This document shows, one piece after another, positions 11,600-25,264 of a stretch of DNA of 64,000 nt (its first letter is position 1; each line of letters begins with the position of its first letter). The translations under genes and the position numbers were made by a program. The stretch lies in NCBI GenBank assembly GCA_021442155.1, contig CM038216.1, positions 156,411,983 to 156,475,982 of the forward strand. Direction: 5' to 3'. The DNA is from Cymbidium sinense (taxonomy: Eukaryota; Streptophyta; Magnoliopsida; Asparagales; Orchidaceae). Below the pieces are notes generated by a model. The model saw only the letters and a list, made by a program, of their open reading frames with translations, did not search any database and was not told the DNA's origin.

Positions 11600-13150
11600 T
11601 ACTTTAGAATTAAGTCACTACTTCTAGGTTTATGTTAGGGTGATGCATGGAGTGATATATGTTTGGTTTTATGATGTATTATTGTAGACTAGATGTTAGG
11701 GTCTATGCTTCATAGACTGGACACTAAGCAGTGATTAGCCTAATCATATTTTCTGCATGAGATTATGCTTAAAGAGTGCTTAGAATAAATATAAATGCAC
11801 TCTTTTGCATGTTGCTTAACACCTAAGCATAATCTAAATTAGGATTGCTGGGCTTGGTTACCCATATACAGGGTGTTAAGTCCAAATTATCCATATAACT
11901 ACTTGAGTTGTATGGTGTGTTTAGCTAATACTTTTTTTGTAGATGTAGTTAGATTTACCTTTTCTTATTTTTAATGTAATTTTGCATTAAGGATTAGGAT
12001 TAGTCTTATGGGGGCTTAAGATGAGCAATGGCTAGAAGGCTTTGTCCTGGGAGGCCCTATGATGCCTTTGAAGCAAGCAAACCCAAATAAAGAAATGAAG
12101 GAGATATAAAGAATGAAGATAAGAAAACCCTCATAGCATTTATTCATTTGTAAAATTGTAATTATTCTTTCATATACCGAGTTATATAAGGGTAGAGCTC
12201 GGCTACCTATTTTCTTTTTTTTGGGTTATATGGGGCACCCGACTGCAGCAACCTTTTATTCTTTCACGTTGGATTTATAAAATGATTGATCTTATGTTTA
12301 AATTATGCAATAGAATAGCATGCTTCTTCTTAGTTTCTTACTTATATGGTGATTTAATGGGTGGACTAGATCTAATTAGGCTCTTAGGAAAAAATTAATT
12401 TTTCTACCCCAACTAAAACTCATAACTAAATTTTCTAAATAATTCATAACCTCATAAAAGCCTAGAATTAAGATAATTAAAAGATTTAGCAACTTCTTAG
12501 CTAGATGTTGTATGTTTAATATCATGCATTCATATTACTTCACTTTTATAAAGAGAAGGTTTCCATCCTTGCATGATAGGGGAAGACTTGACCTTTGAGG
12601 GTCTCCCCTGTGGTGGAAAACACCTCTTTCTTTCTGATTTAGCCAATAATCTCATTTCATCTTGCATTTAGACATATAAAAATCCTATGTCCTTTATCAA
12701 AATGAAGAGTCTAAAATAAAATAAAATTTGAAAAGATTTGCATTAGACTAAGTCATTTCATACCACTCATGCTCTAGTCTCTTAGGGAGTGGGTTTAAGC
12801 ACTATAATTTCTTTCTAAATAATAAAAACTTAACTATCTTGCAAAATCATACAACTTGCCTACATGATTTTAAAGCATAGGAGGAGTTAGCTACCTATCA
12901 CTCCAGGCGGTTATTAGCAGTTGGGTGGTTTACTCTCTCTTGTGGAGGTAAACCATATACCCATCTTTACTTAGATTTAGGTGATACTTTAGCTCTTGCT
13001 AAAGCTCCCTAGATTTTGGATCTAAGATAGCTATTTCCTTCAGGCTATAAGCATAAATCCTCACCTCTTAGGTGTTTCCATAATCTTGTATTGTGGGAAT
13101 GTAAGTCTTAGCTTTCTAATAAAATTTCAAATTAAATGAATAATTCTTCA
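11600..13150 (-). repeat. Block A, copy 2 (minus orientation), truncated by the assembly gap
   Basis: Reverse complement of block A. The segment 12,760-13,110 matches 4,970-5,330 inverted (for example tagtctcttagggagtgggt at about 12,777 against the start of the same motif at 5,290). 12,480-12,660 matches 20,740-20,930 in the same orientation, and 11,860-12,110 matches 20,140-20,370. The outer roughly 500 bases present in the other copies would lie where the run of N begins. Confidence 0.65.
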
Positions 13151-13250
13151 NNNNNNNNNNNNNNNNNNNNNNNNNNNNNNNNNNNNNNNNNNNNNNNNNN
13201 NNNNNNNNNNNNNNNNNNNNNNNNNNNNNNNNNNNNNNNNNNNNNNNNNN
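13151..13250. other. Assembly gap, 100 N
   Basis: Exactly 100 N, a conventional placeholder for a gap of unknown size. It lies between two inverted copies of block A, at the centre of the mirrored arrangement 4,417-21,910. A palindrome centre is a common place for assemblies to break. Confidence 1.
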
Positions 13251-15125
13251 TTCTAGATGGTATAACATCGTAGTAGAGAAAATTTATGACACAACATAGA
13301 TTTTGGGGTACTTATTTAAGTAATTAAATACCTCATTAAGGAATAAATATATTATCTTGAAATACAAGTATATTACTATATAATGGATTTGATTACTTAA
13401 TAAGGACTCTTAATGCTAATGTGTCTTCAATATTCTAGAGATTTTTTTCTTTGAACTACATGAAAAAGTAGGGCAAGCTTTATTTGTTGTAGGGTTTATA
13501 TTTTCATATAAATACAAGCCCTTATAGTTAATTACATCTCAAAAGAAAAGAAATCTCTCCTAAGAAAACTCTCGATTAAAGAAACTATCCTTTATCTTAG
13601 CTTGTCTTAAAAAAATTGTTAATTCAAAATTTTAAAGGGGAAAGCTCCAAGGGGAAAGAATTCATTTTGAAAGTAGGAAATACTTATAGATACTATGAGG
13701 CCCATTAAATATTTCAACTATCCTTTGATTGGGCTTTACATCTTTGAAATTGAATTTAAAAAATTTCAAATTTGGCATTTTATTAGAAGTTTAAAATATA
13801 GAATTTGACATCACAATAGTGTATAAATGAGTAATGCCTAAAGACTTGTTCCAATGAGATACTTCTAAACTTGAGTCTATAAATACTTCTAACATAAGTC
13901 AAAAGCTCAACCTAATGTAATTCCTATGAATTATTAGTTTTTTATTTCTAAGAAAATGAACATATATCTAACTCTTTTGGATTTGCTACCCACTTGGAAG
14001 GGTTGCCAACTAACACCATCTAAGCAAATTTAAATCTATTATTCTAGTTTTTTGTATATAAGATGGTTATGCTATTATATTTATAAAAGAAGCTGAGAAT
14101 CCTAAACTCACTCACGATACCCTAGGATCATAATTGGTATGTTATGAACCTAACTACTACAATAATTTTTGTGTTTAATATTTTTGACTCAGAAACTTAT
14201 TTTAAGGCTTAGGTATGCAATTTCATACCTACAATGAAATGCAATTAGAAAATAATCATGGGCCAAATCAATACAAGAAAGCACACTTCCCCAAGAAGGG
14301 TGGTCATTCTCATAGTTCAGATGCCCCCTATGTGCAATGGGTGAAACTTCTAATTCAAGAGTAATGAACAATATGCTCACATGGTTCACAAAGTCTAATT
14401 ATTTCTAGTTGCTTTTAAGTTATGCCTATGGATTTATTTATAACGTGATTATGAATTTTCATTTTTTATGTCTAAGTTGTTTAATTTTAATGAAGTAGAA
14501 AATTTTAGTTTTCCTAAGAGCCTAAAGTTTTTAAGCATTTCATCACAAAACACATCATAGAAAGAACTTTATAAAAAGCATGTAGTTTTATTGCACACCC
14601 AAAAATAAATCAAGCTAAATTAAATTAATAAAATAGGCTAATGTAGTAAGATACTGATGTACACCCTAGAAGAAAAGAAAAATGAGCAGCTGAGCTCTGC
14701 CCTTATACAACCCAAACTAGAACTAAAAGTCTTGATCAATGAGGATCTTCATCTAGGATCATCACCTTCTTCAGGGACCTCCACGAGCTTCATAGGGGAC
14801 CATTAGATAGTAAAGTCAACTCCTGCTACTTCTAGACCTTATAAATCTAAACCTAATTCTAAGCCCTAAATACATTTAAAATTTCCAAAATAAGTTCTTA
14901 ATCCTTGCAAAATAGATGTCAAGAAATACATACAACACATTGGTAGTTTATATTCCAAACCTACAAGTAGAGCACTAGCGTTTGCCAAGTCTACCTGTTC
15001 CATTATGCTATGCTTAGGGACTGAAGCAACACCTATAAACAAATAATATTTATTTTATTTATATTACAAACATTCTTTTTAAGCACAACCCCCTGCAACA
15101 AATACTGTTAGCCTAAGACAAGTTC
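13251..15125 (+). repeat. Block A, copy 3 (plus orientation)
   Basis: Begins near the outer end of the block (ttttggggtacttatttaag at about 13,302 against ttagggggtacttattaaag at 4,440). It contains caagaagg...ttctcatagttcagatgccc (14,290-14,330), the counterpart of the gtggagaccctcc segment near 5,520. It runs to about 15,125, where taagcac...ccccctgcaac...gttagcctaaga matches the reverse complement of the inner end of copy 4 near 20,020. Non-coding. Confidence 0.6.
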
Positions 15126-15129
15126 CTTA

Positions 15130-17750
15130 ATATCTAAATTAGCGTAAATAATTTGTATCCATCTAGTCTAAAATATTACACCATAAAATTAAAAAAACAT
15201 CATTTCACCTCACAAATTTAGGGTCAATGATCTAATAATCTAGTATGTGAAAAAGGGGCTTGTATGGTATGATTACATTAGGCCTTTTATGTTCAAGTTT
15301 TTATTTAATTTCAATGTTTGATCATTTACTATTTATAATTTTTCTTTCATAGGTACGTGTCATTGTTAAACTAGAGATTCAAGATATCAAGACCTCCTTC
15401 AAACCAGTAGCCCTGCAATCTCAAGTGTCCAGATTATAAACCATATGATAGCTTTTTATGAATAATTTTGTTTTTGTTGAATTATTTTGATTGATTTTCA
15501 TTATCCAATCTTATGGTTTGTTCAATTTACCATTGGGAAGTTTCAACTTAAATGATTTAATTACTTTTGATTTTAATTCATTTTGAGCTCAAATTTTAAA
15601 TTAAAGTAGAATTTATATTTTAAAGAATGATGAATAGAATAAATTCTACTTTGAGAATATCCCATTCCATTCAACATCCTAATCCTAATAGAATAAAATT
15701 TTCATCTTAAGATGAGAATCTATTCTATGGGTCAAACTAACTACTTGAGTATTCTAATTAACTCTCTTAAATTTATTTGAATGCTCTTTTTTTAAGTTGA
15801 ATTGAATTTAATTAATCTCTAACTCATCTTTTAAGGTTGAAGTTTATGTTATTCCTTAAATGTTGTTGGAATTTAAAAATTTTTACTCTTCTTTTATTTA
15901 TGTAAGTATAATGAATCTTTGACTTCTAATTAGAGTTCAAAATGACCTTTAAATTTTAATTAAAAGTTTAATCATTTGATTGATTGATTAATAATTACTT
16001 ATCTTAAGTTAATCTTTTAATTTAGTTTGAAGTAATTTGTTTAAATTTGGATTTAATGTTGACTAATTTTAATATTGTTTAAGATAAACTTTATGAAATA
16101 ACATTTTATGACATAGGTTTATATTCCTTTGATCTAATTAAAGTTTAAGATAGATATGACTATTTGATTTCACATATAGATTTTTTTAGTTTAATTCATT
16201 TGACTTAATTAGTCTTATTCATTTATTTGACTTAATTAATTTTTATGTTTATTAAGTTAAATGATCTAAATGGTTTAGGTTTATTTTTAATTTATGCTTG
16301 CTTTAATAATATTGATTCCATTATTCTAGTAATTTATTTTATTTAGATTGCCATCAATGTAGTTGTTTATTTAATTTATTTATTTAGGTTGATTTCAAAG
16401 GATATCTTATGTTAAGGGTTCATTATTTAATTAAGTTTCTTTAGAAAGAGTCTTGCTTATTAATATTTAACTAGTGATTATAACATAAGAAATTTAATTG
16501 AATGAACTATTTAAGTACTAAACCTAGTCTAGGCCATTTTTATTCTTAGGTTATAATGATTTAATTTAATTATTCATGTTTATTCATCATTAATGTCTTT
16601 TATTTGATGCTAAGTGAGCTTAAGGTAGTTTCAATGTCGATGAATAATCTAAAATTCATAGATTGATAAGTTTCAATTTTTAGCAAAATGTTTATTTTAT
16701 CTTGAATTTATTAATTTAGTAATTTATGGTTTGATTAACTTTTTTTTATTCTTAATTAATTTTATAAACCCCAAGTGAAGGATTAATTTGATTTTTCAAC
16801 TTTAGGGAACAAAGAATTTTTTTTTAAAGTTCTTTGAAGTTGTTTAAGATGCTTTAAATTGGTTTCATTAATTTTCATAATTTTTATAATTTTCTTGATT
16901 ATTTAAGTTGACCTTGAACTAAGAAAGTCTATAACATCTACTCCAGAAGTCACTTAGTTTTGAACTTTAATGGAAAGTGAGTTCTTTACCAATTTCAATT
17001 CCCTAAAATTTCATCTTAATCAAATATATATTTTAGGTTTAATTGAGGTTTTAATGATTTCAATAAAACTTAAATTAAGCCTAAATTATTGAGAATTATT
17101 TGGGGGTTTTCATTTTCCATCATTCCTCTCTAGAAGATAAATTCGAGATGATTTATTTGGAATTTTTGGATTTTTAGTTAATTTACTATGACTTGTTTAA
17201 AAAAATTAGATAAATTAGATGAATTAATTAATTCACTCAATTGCCTAATTAGGCCATTTTTAGGATTAATAGATTTTAGTGAGATTTAATAACTTTCTTA
17301 GGTTCATTGATGTATATTATGATGTTCAAGATTCTTTCTATGATTTTTTTTGATTTTTTAATTTGTTAATAATTTATTTCATTAAAGTAAGGTTTTAAGT
17401 TTGAAAATTTTGAATCTTTTAATTTAATCACCAATAAATCCTAGAAATTTTATCTAAGATGTATCTTAACTTTAATTTCACTTTCCTGAAGTCTTAGATT
17501 AGTTAAATTAATATTTTGGTCTTGATTAGGGCTTAATTGATTTTAATTAAATCTAAATTAGTCTAAAATTACCTAATAAAATTAAGGATTTTAGGTTTAA
17601 TGGATTCCTCTCATTGAAATTAATCCATTTAGCCCTTATGTGCATTTTTTAAATGGATATTTTATTTTCTGAATTTTTGAAATTTTTAATAATTTTTTTG
17701 CCTTTTAAATTTTAGAAAATCAAAATTTCCTCTTTAAACTAGTCAATATA
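15130..17750 (-). repeat. Block R, long copy (minus orientation)
   Basis: AT-rich, T-biased non-coding DNA with recurrent tttaatt, ttgattt and aatttta words. It lies between block A copy 3 and block G of the right arm. Its G-proximal end resembles the start of the short R block of the left arm in inverse orientation. There are no usable reading frames. Confidence 0.4.
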
Positions 17751-17754
17751 GCTC

Positions 17755-18620
17755 TAACTTGGTGTCACTTTACATGCGGTGGCGCATGGCTGGGCCACGC
17801 GGGATCCATGTTGATCCTGTGTTAATATAGTTGGTTTGACTAAATCATAGCCATTATGTCCAAATAAAAGGAGCAGACGACTATGATTCCATCTCCTTCA
17901 TTCGCAGTGGCAGTAATTGAGTGCCGTCAGATTTTTGCGACTAATAGTCGATGATCCATGCAACAAAATCATAATATTTCAATTACAAAATGATTAGGCA
18001 TGATTCCAAAGGGATCTATGAAGTTTGATTGGTCCTATGACTAATTTTGTTTCACAAATGATCAATGTAAATTTTAAAAGGTGTCAATTTTTACCATTCC
18101 TCGTTGGCATTGGGTCTCGACAATGGTTTGAGTTTAAAATTATTGAGAAAGGTAGGATGAAGCTTTTGGAGAAAGAATCACACTTTTCCTCCCTCTAGAT
18201 AGGTGTGGAGATGAATGTACACTATCGCTCATCGAAGTTTGGTGTTGGGAATGATCGGAGAATCTTGGGAGGAGGGGAAGTGCTCATGCTTTCACTCAAG
18301 AAACATGATGAAATCACCAAAAGTCACTAATTTTTCCTCTCCTTGGGTTTTTATGGTTAGCCAAAAATTTCCTTATTGGTTTTCAATGAAGGTCGCCAAC
18401 CATGAAAAGTTGAATCCCATGATGGCTCCAAAGGTGGATAATTGGTCAGAGAATGTTTGAGATGGCTTAAGGCATAAGCATGAAATGAAATTTGGGTGAT
18501 GATTTGGCTCGACATCATCTTATCCTATGGAACATTTAACTTATCTCTCAACACCTCTTCACCTCATGGCAACACCTCATCCCCTAGTAGGCTACTAGCT
18601 GCCTTCTCTGACCATGTTAA
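17755..18620 (-). other. Block G, right arm
   Basis: GC-richer island (for example atgcggtggcgcatggctgg at 17,775) in AT-rich flanks, in the position mirrored to 9,690-10,850. Read on the minus strand, it shows the same order of words as the left-arm island in part. An open frame of 81 codons at 18,215-18,460 (+) has no recognisable domain and is not called a gene. Confidence 0.4.
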
Positions 18621-19890
18621 AATGAGCCATAGATTAAATTAGAGCTCAATTAGATTGGGTTTGGACTTAAGGGATTAAGTTGGGTTCCTTCTGGTTTTGG
18701 CTTTCCTTAAGTGAGTTGTATTGTATTCCCTTTGATAAATTGGATTTAGAATTAGCTTACAATCAATATTGATTGTCTTTCATAAGATTTATAAGTTAAT
18801 CTATCCAAAATAGCTTAGCTTGACTCACTTGACCAAAATAAGTCAAGTTGAGTTTTCTAACCTATCTTGTTATGTTAGGATTGGAATTTATGTTTAGTTA
18901 TTCTCAAATGACCATTTATGATGATTTTGAAAAATTGATTTTATTGAATTTGGGTTAGATTTTGATTTGAACCCAAATGTATTATCTTAAATTGATTAAT
19001 TAATAAAATTAAAATTTATTTGGCTTTCAATTGTGTTCACTTGAATATTTGAAATAATTTAGATCAATTAATTTTATTTTATTTAAAGTTAATTTTAAAT
19101 TTAGATCCACTTTGACCCAAATTGGGATTAATAGGTCAATATTAGTTTATTTGTGTTAAATGACCTAATTAGACAAATTAATTCTAATAATTGGTTGAAT
19201 TTTATTCCTTTATGACTTTCAAATTATTTAGGAAGTTTTATTTAAATTAATTTTATTTTTATTTTGATTTAATAAGGTTCATTTGGGTTTAATTGGATCA
19301 AATGATCTAATTAGCTCATTTGAGACCTTATTGGATTTAGATTCATTTAGATTTATATTTTATTCATATTTATTTGATAATTCCAAGTCTTCAAAATGAT
19401 TTAATTGGTCAAATTTTAGTGAGTTGATCTTTGACTTGGTGGGGCCCACATAGTCAATCCTAGATCAAGTGACATGATTGACTAACTTAAACCTCACATA
19501 GATTTAATTTTAGGTTCATTTATATTCATGCATTAATTTTATGCTATTTATTTTATTTGAGTTCAATTTATTTTAATTTTATTTGAATTTCTTTGGACTT
19601 AGGTTATTTTTGAGCTTAAATAGGTTAATTGGGTTAACCACCCCAATTACTTTGGTCTAAGGTCAATTGGATATAGATTTCATTTATGATGTGTTTTACT
19701 TAAGTCTATATTGAATTTCATTACATTTGGGTGTACTTTGAGTTAAGTCATATCCTGGAAAAGTTCAATAGGATGGCTTAAGTCTTAAGGTATTGATTTT
19801 GATTTAATTTCTTTATTTCAAATTTAATTTTTGATCTTAAACTTATGTTTAATTTGATTTTTTCTTTGATTTTGATTTATTTATACATAT
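18620..19890 (-). repeat. Block B, right arm
   Basis: The plus strand is rich in T and G with words such as tttaattgg, ggtcaa and ttgggttaa, i.e. the complement of the left-arm block B texture. The segment gacttggtggggcccacata (19,433-19,452) with a following ttgactaa...aacc matches gcttggtggggcctacatag near 22,385, linking it with the next B copy. Confidence 0.5.
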
Positions 19891-21910
19891 GCTCATTAAG
19901 TGTAGTGTTCTAAGTGCCTAATTAAGAAACTCATAATCTTAATTATTAGGTTGAAGATGATGCTAACCTCATCCAAAAATGAGATCAACAGTCATTTGTT
20001 AGGCTAATGCTATTAGGGGGTATGCTTAATAACTAAAGGGGCCACTATAAGAGTAAAATAAATTTAACTATTTATACTTGTAGGTGCTACTTGCCTCTTT
20101 AAGCATATCTCATTAGAATAAGTGGACTTAGCACCCACTGGTGTTAAGCCCAATTATATGACATATAACTGCTTGGTGTGTTTGAGTGTTATAGTTAACC
20201 TCTATTTTGTAAGTTTAATTAGAATTTTTTTGAAATTTTTAAATGTAAATTTTGTAATAGAACTAGGATTAAAGCTATCGAATTATAGGATGAGCAAAGG
20301 CTAGTAGACTTAGACTTAGGAGTCCTTGTGAAGCCTGAAAGATCCAACATTTGAAGACCATGAAGGTGAAGAAATGAAGACCCCCATGACTTACTTTTTA
20401 TTTCATGTAATTATAATCCAAGATATACCAATGTTGATCTTGACAACCTGCTCATTTCCTTTTCTAGGATGTAGCAAAACTTGATCGCACTAACCTTTTC
20501 ATTATTCATTTAATCTAATTGATTATTAGGTGTATTTACATTATTTGTGCAATAAAAAATGACATTCTTTTCCTAGGTTTCTTAAAGTGTAATGTTTTGC
20601 TGCATGGCTTGGATTTTGGTAGGCTATTTAGATTTAAATTTGTTACCCTAGCTTAATAATTAAATCAATAATTAACATAACTCATAACCTCACTTTAAAT
20701 CATAAGAATTAATCAACTAAAAAACTTATAAATAATTAGATCTGTGATGGATGTATAATAATCATGCATACATATTGATTTCTCTCCTTGAATATAGGAG
20801 ATCTTCACTTAGTGCATGATAAGGGGGAGTGTAGGTCCTTTGTCAACAACCCCTTCAAAACACCCTTCTCATGGATTGGACCATTACTTGATTTCATCAT
20901 GCATATAGACATGCTTGTCCACAAAAGCTTGAGTCAAATTTGAGAGTAAAAAAATTATAGAAGAAGAAATTTTTATTTTATTAGTCTAGGATATTATTCA
21001 TACCAGTCATTATCCTAGAATCTTATAGAGTGAGTTTTTGTTGTTAGGTGACCATTCTTAATAGATAATAGTCTAGCCATCTTGTATTTTACATGAGACT
21101 TGGCCATATAGTCTTAACTCATAAGAGGTGTTAACTAGCAGGCCTTCCAGGTGGTTGTAAGTCCAGCAGTGTCGGAATAGATTTATTTTCTCTAGTAGAA
21201 GTGATGCAACAAATCCTAATCCTTTTCTTGTTAAGTTAGGCTGAGCTCTTAGCTTTTGCTAGACCACCTTAGTTTTAGGATCTGAAGCCTTCTATTTCTC
21301 TTTCATTATGAGAGTAAATCATCACCTTCTAGGCATTTTTACAATCTTATGTTATTGGGATATAATCTTTAACTTTCTATTAAAATATCAAGTAAACAAT
21401 AATAATTCTAAATTTTTAAAAAAATGTAAAGTCGAACTATAGGATAGATTGAAGTGCTTACTAGGCTTCTTAGTTTTGAAACACTTCTTACTCCATCTTT
21501 AAAATCCATTAAAAACTATTCTTTTTTAAACTCTACCTATTTATTTTCAAATTAGCAATCATTTGCTTCAACTTTGAAATCCATATGGATGTTAGCCGAC
21601 CACTTTAATTGAGAGTCTTCTTAGGAGACTCATGTCTCTTAAAATGTAATTAATTATGGGGGTCTACCTTTATAGGGAACTTAAGATCTTGAGTTAAAAT
21701 AGACCTTATTTTACTTTATCTATGTAAGGAAGGGAAAAAAATATGTGGTACATGTAGACCCATTAGCCTTAGAAGTCTTTACGAGATAGTGTAGACCATC
21801 ATAGGGTAATATCTTTATCTTTTATGGTAGTATATAATTCTTTGATATTGCACTCAATCATTTCAATAAGTACCCCCCTAAGATCCGTATGGTGTCCCCA
21901 TCATATTTTT
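19890..21910 (-). repeat. Block A, copy 4 (minus orientation)
   Basis: The most complete copy, about 2 kb. The outer end at 21,890-21,910 is the reverse complement of the 4,417-4,460 end (aataagtacccccctaagat at 21,870-21,889). The inner end at 19,900-20,020 carries gctaacctcatcc...ggctaatgctattaggggg. Between them it matches copy 2 over nearly its full length in the same orientation, and copies 1 and 3 inverted. Confidence 0.65.
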
Positions 21911-23040
21911 AAACACCAAAATGGTTCACATAGACCTATTTAGGTTAGGTGAGTCAATTGGCCAAATTGGTTGTAATTGATCATGGAGAATGTTCAATTA
22001 TGTGTTTAGAGTGATTGTAAGGTTTTGGGTAGGTTTAATTTGAAATAATTTTGATTCAATTTGGAATAGACTTATTGAAGCCCAAGCAGGCTAAGCTGGG
22101 CTAATTGAGCCATTTGGTCAAAATTGGCTTCAATTGAGTTTCTATTAAGAATGATAGATGTTTTGGAGATGTTCAGATTGGTTAATCGCAATCAATTTTG
22201 GTTGATCTTGGATTTTACTTAAAGAGGGTCTGATTAGGTCACTTTTGGTTTAATTTGTTCTTACTTGGATCAAGTGGTTAAACCCAAATTAGATTTAGAC
22301 TTATGTTTGAGCAAGTTGGAGTGTTTGTTTTGAGCCATTGGGAAGGTTCAATTTGCTCTACTTTTGATAAAATTTGATTTGAGCTTGGTGGGGCCTACAT
22401 AGCCACTTTAGGTTAATTTGCTTGATTAACTAAGTGAAGCTTCAATTAAATTTGATTTTGTGCTTAATTATGCTTGAATGATAATTCCAAGCCTTTGGGT
22501 TAGCTTGGTTTGACATGATTTAGTTTAAAATTGAGTGAACTTGATTTTGGTTCAATTAGGATCCTAAATGAACCAACTTGGGCTAGGTGGCCCAATTAAT
22601 CTCATCGAGGGTCAGTTGGATTTAGACTTTGGTCCAAATAGATCTTATCTTGAGTTTAGTCCAATTACATTGAGTTTGGAACTATGAGAGTATTTAGTCT
22701 ATTTGAAATGGTTATGTTATAGTGGAGTCCACTAGTTTAGTCTAGGTCTTCCTTGATATTTAAAATTTCAATTGGTTTGGGTGTAGTATCTAATCTTCAT
22801 TTGGTCTAAATTTGGTGTTATGTTCACTTTCGATTTGAATTTAATGATTGACTTAGTTGTATGAGGGTAACCTTAGTGTTTAAGTGAGGGGTTCTTAGAC
22901 TAGGATTAGGAGTCTTAAGTATTAAGATATTGAGTGTGGATAACCTCATAAAAAATGAGGTTAACACCAACAATTTTAATACATATACTATGAAGAAGTT
23001 GTTAGAGGCAATGATGCCCTCTATGATCATGCACTCTTAT
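21910..23040 (-). repeat. Extra partial copy of block B plus the first bases of block A
   Basis: The same strand texture and some of the same sentences as 18,620-20,020, including the ttggtggggcctacata segment and, near 22,935-23,015, gataacctcat...aatgaggttaac and gttgttagaggcaatg, which mark the inner edge of block A. It stops there. It adjoins the outer end of block A copy 4, so it is not part of the mirror and may belong to a third, broken unit. Confidence 0.45.
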
Positions 23041-24924
23041 CACTCACAATATTTCATGAGTCATTATTAAACTTAAGATTTGGGCAAACAACTTTAAGAT
23101 TAAGCTAGCCATATTAAATATAATTTAAAAATTCTAATTATGTGGTTTACCTAATGAATATTCGAATTAACAAAATTAAAATTTGTTAGAGGCTTGTGAT
23201 GTAATGCAATATACTAGTCCCAACGATATAATTTGCCTTTTATCTCTTCTCTATTTTAGTTGATGGAAATATGACTTTGGTTGCTACCAACATGAACATT
23301 TATATGTAAAATCATTGAAGATTTTCATGTTAGAAACAAATATGGAGCAAAATTAGTGATAACATATTTCTTTCTTTAATACCTATGATACATTATGGCA
23401 CAATCATCCAAGATTTTCATGTTAGAAATAAAATATGGTGTAGTATCATATGGTTTTAAGAACTAAGAAAATGAAAGAGACATGTCATTGAAGGATGCAT
23501 TTACTTAGTTTCATCTCTGCTCTTTTTAATTTAAGATAAGAATTAATAACCTATAAGCAAGAAAATAGATGTCTATTCAAAGTTAAGATATTTCCATTAG
23601 TAATATTAAGTGTAAAATTAGTCAATTATCAAATAAAATATCATCTAAATAATTGAGTTCTCATCCTAAGAACACTAGAACTAAAATAAGAGAATGTGCA
23701 AAATCTATAACTTTTATAAGTAAGAAAATGTTAGAAAAATTAAAGTGCAATGATGATAAAGTAGTTTAGTGAACTAAGCTTAAAGATTATCACCATCATG
23801 ATAGGCATAAATCCAACCTATTTTTAAAAAAATTGCCTCTTTCATTAGATAAATAATTATCTATGTTCATGAATAAATTTAATGGAGCAAATGCAAAGCT
23901 ATGTGATGTTCATGAAGAAGATTTATTTATAATTATTGTGCATATAAGTTATTGGGAGACAAGTATTTGAGTCATTTGGAAGCAAAGAATGACAAGTTAC
24001 CACTAGTTATTATTAACTACCTTAACTTGAAATGGTCAAATTGGGGGTTTAGTTTGAACTAGGGATATGTCCCTAACATCCACGACTAAAATTGTTTGCA
24101 AGACTAAAATATGATTTAGCCATCTAATGGATTTAATTTCATCATGAATATGAATGTCCTAATTTGAGCCTAAAAAGGGTCATGTTGGCTTATTTGAAAA
24201 TTAATCTTTTCTAAAGGGTTTAGACTAATGAGCATTGAACCAATTATATATCAGTAATATATTTAATGTAATCACTTCCTAAAGAATTAAATAGATATTA
24301 TGTTTAGTGTGATCTAATCACACACCAAAAAATGGTATTAGCTTTAATAAGTAAAATACCCTACCTAGAGAAATTAGCTTAAGCCATTATGCTTTTGGGT
24401 TTTAAAAAGTTTGGAGTATGTTTAAGATAATTAGAGAAGCTTACAAGTCTAACTATTCTAATTAATTTGATGATTATGACCGATCTAGAGAAATTAGCTT
24501 TAATTGATATTTTGACTCAATTAGATTGATTTGGATACATTTGACCTTTAATATATCAAATATTTATATTAATGTAATTTTAGCATATAAACCCATTTAT
24601 TCATCAATTAGATATGTCAGTTCAAAGTTCATACAACTTGGTCTCAACCTTGATCTAATGACCTTAATTGAGCTTTATTTGATCTTCTTACTCTTGGGAT
24701 TCCTGGGATTCTCTTAAGGAGTTCTAGTGACAATTTTATTCATGGACATGTTAGAAACATGCTATTTTTGGATGTATGTGGTAATTGACTGATTTGGCTA
24801 ACATGGTTAATCAATGACTTAGCTAAACTAGAAGCAAGTGGATATCTTTGCCTCAACATGAGCTAATTTTCTCAAATTAATTTTGTGGATGATCATATTA
24901 ACTCTAATAATCTTTTGAATAATT
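23041..24924. other. Unclassified AT-rich spacer
   Basis: No convincing coding region, LTR or RNA gene was seen. Some stretches (24,100-24,700) have the gtcaatttga / ttgattt texture of block B. Two similar sentences containing ttttcatgttagaaa occur at about 23,318 and 23,415, a diverged local duplication. Confidence 0.4.
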
Positions 24925-24929
24925 ATTCC
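24925..24929. repeat. Target site duplication of Tat element 2 (left copy)
   Basis: The pentamer ATTCC lies directly before the 5' LTR and is repeated at 35,778-35,782 directly after the 3' LTR. A 5-base duplication is usual for gypsy integrases, and the pair fixes the outer ends of the element. Confidence 0.85.
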
Positions 24930-25255
24930 TGATATGGAATTGGAAATTCTACTACTCGAAGCACGAGTGATGTCAAAAGCAATTTCAAAACTAGTTCAGA
25001 TCAAGCACTTAAAATATCATTGGAAACTTTGGGATATCAGTTGAATCCCTAAATAGTTTCTAAATATGGAGTGTTTATGATCGAATCAAGCATCTTGACT
25101 AGCCGGATCTAACAAGCCCAAGATCTCTTGATTCTGACTTCATTTGAGCATTCAAATACTTAAAATACATCAGATGATCAAGGGAATCATTTTGAACCAT
25201 CCGATGGAGTGGTTTGGATTTTGCATGTATTTATAGAAATGTCATCCCTCTAATC

Positions 25256-25264
25256 TATAAATAG
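25256..25264 (+). promoter_or_regulatory. TATA box of the 5' LTR
   Basis: TATAAATAG, preceded by a stretch conserved between both LTRs (the copy in the 3' LTR is at 35,056-35,064). Transcription would be expected to start about 30 bases downstream, defining the R region. Confidence 0.75.

Noticed and set aside
4417..15125. Blocks A copies 1 and 3 as the LTR pair of one element, copies 2 and 4 as another
   Set aside because: The two pairs would interleave (+,-,+,-), which simple nesting of LTR elements cannot produce. The mirrored B, G and R order argues for inverted symmetry.
18215..18460. Open frame of 81 codons in block G
   Set aside because: No recognisable family, and the counterpart island at 9,690-10,850 has no matching frame.
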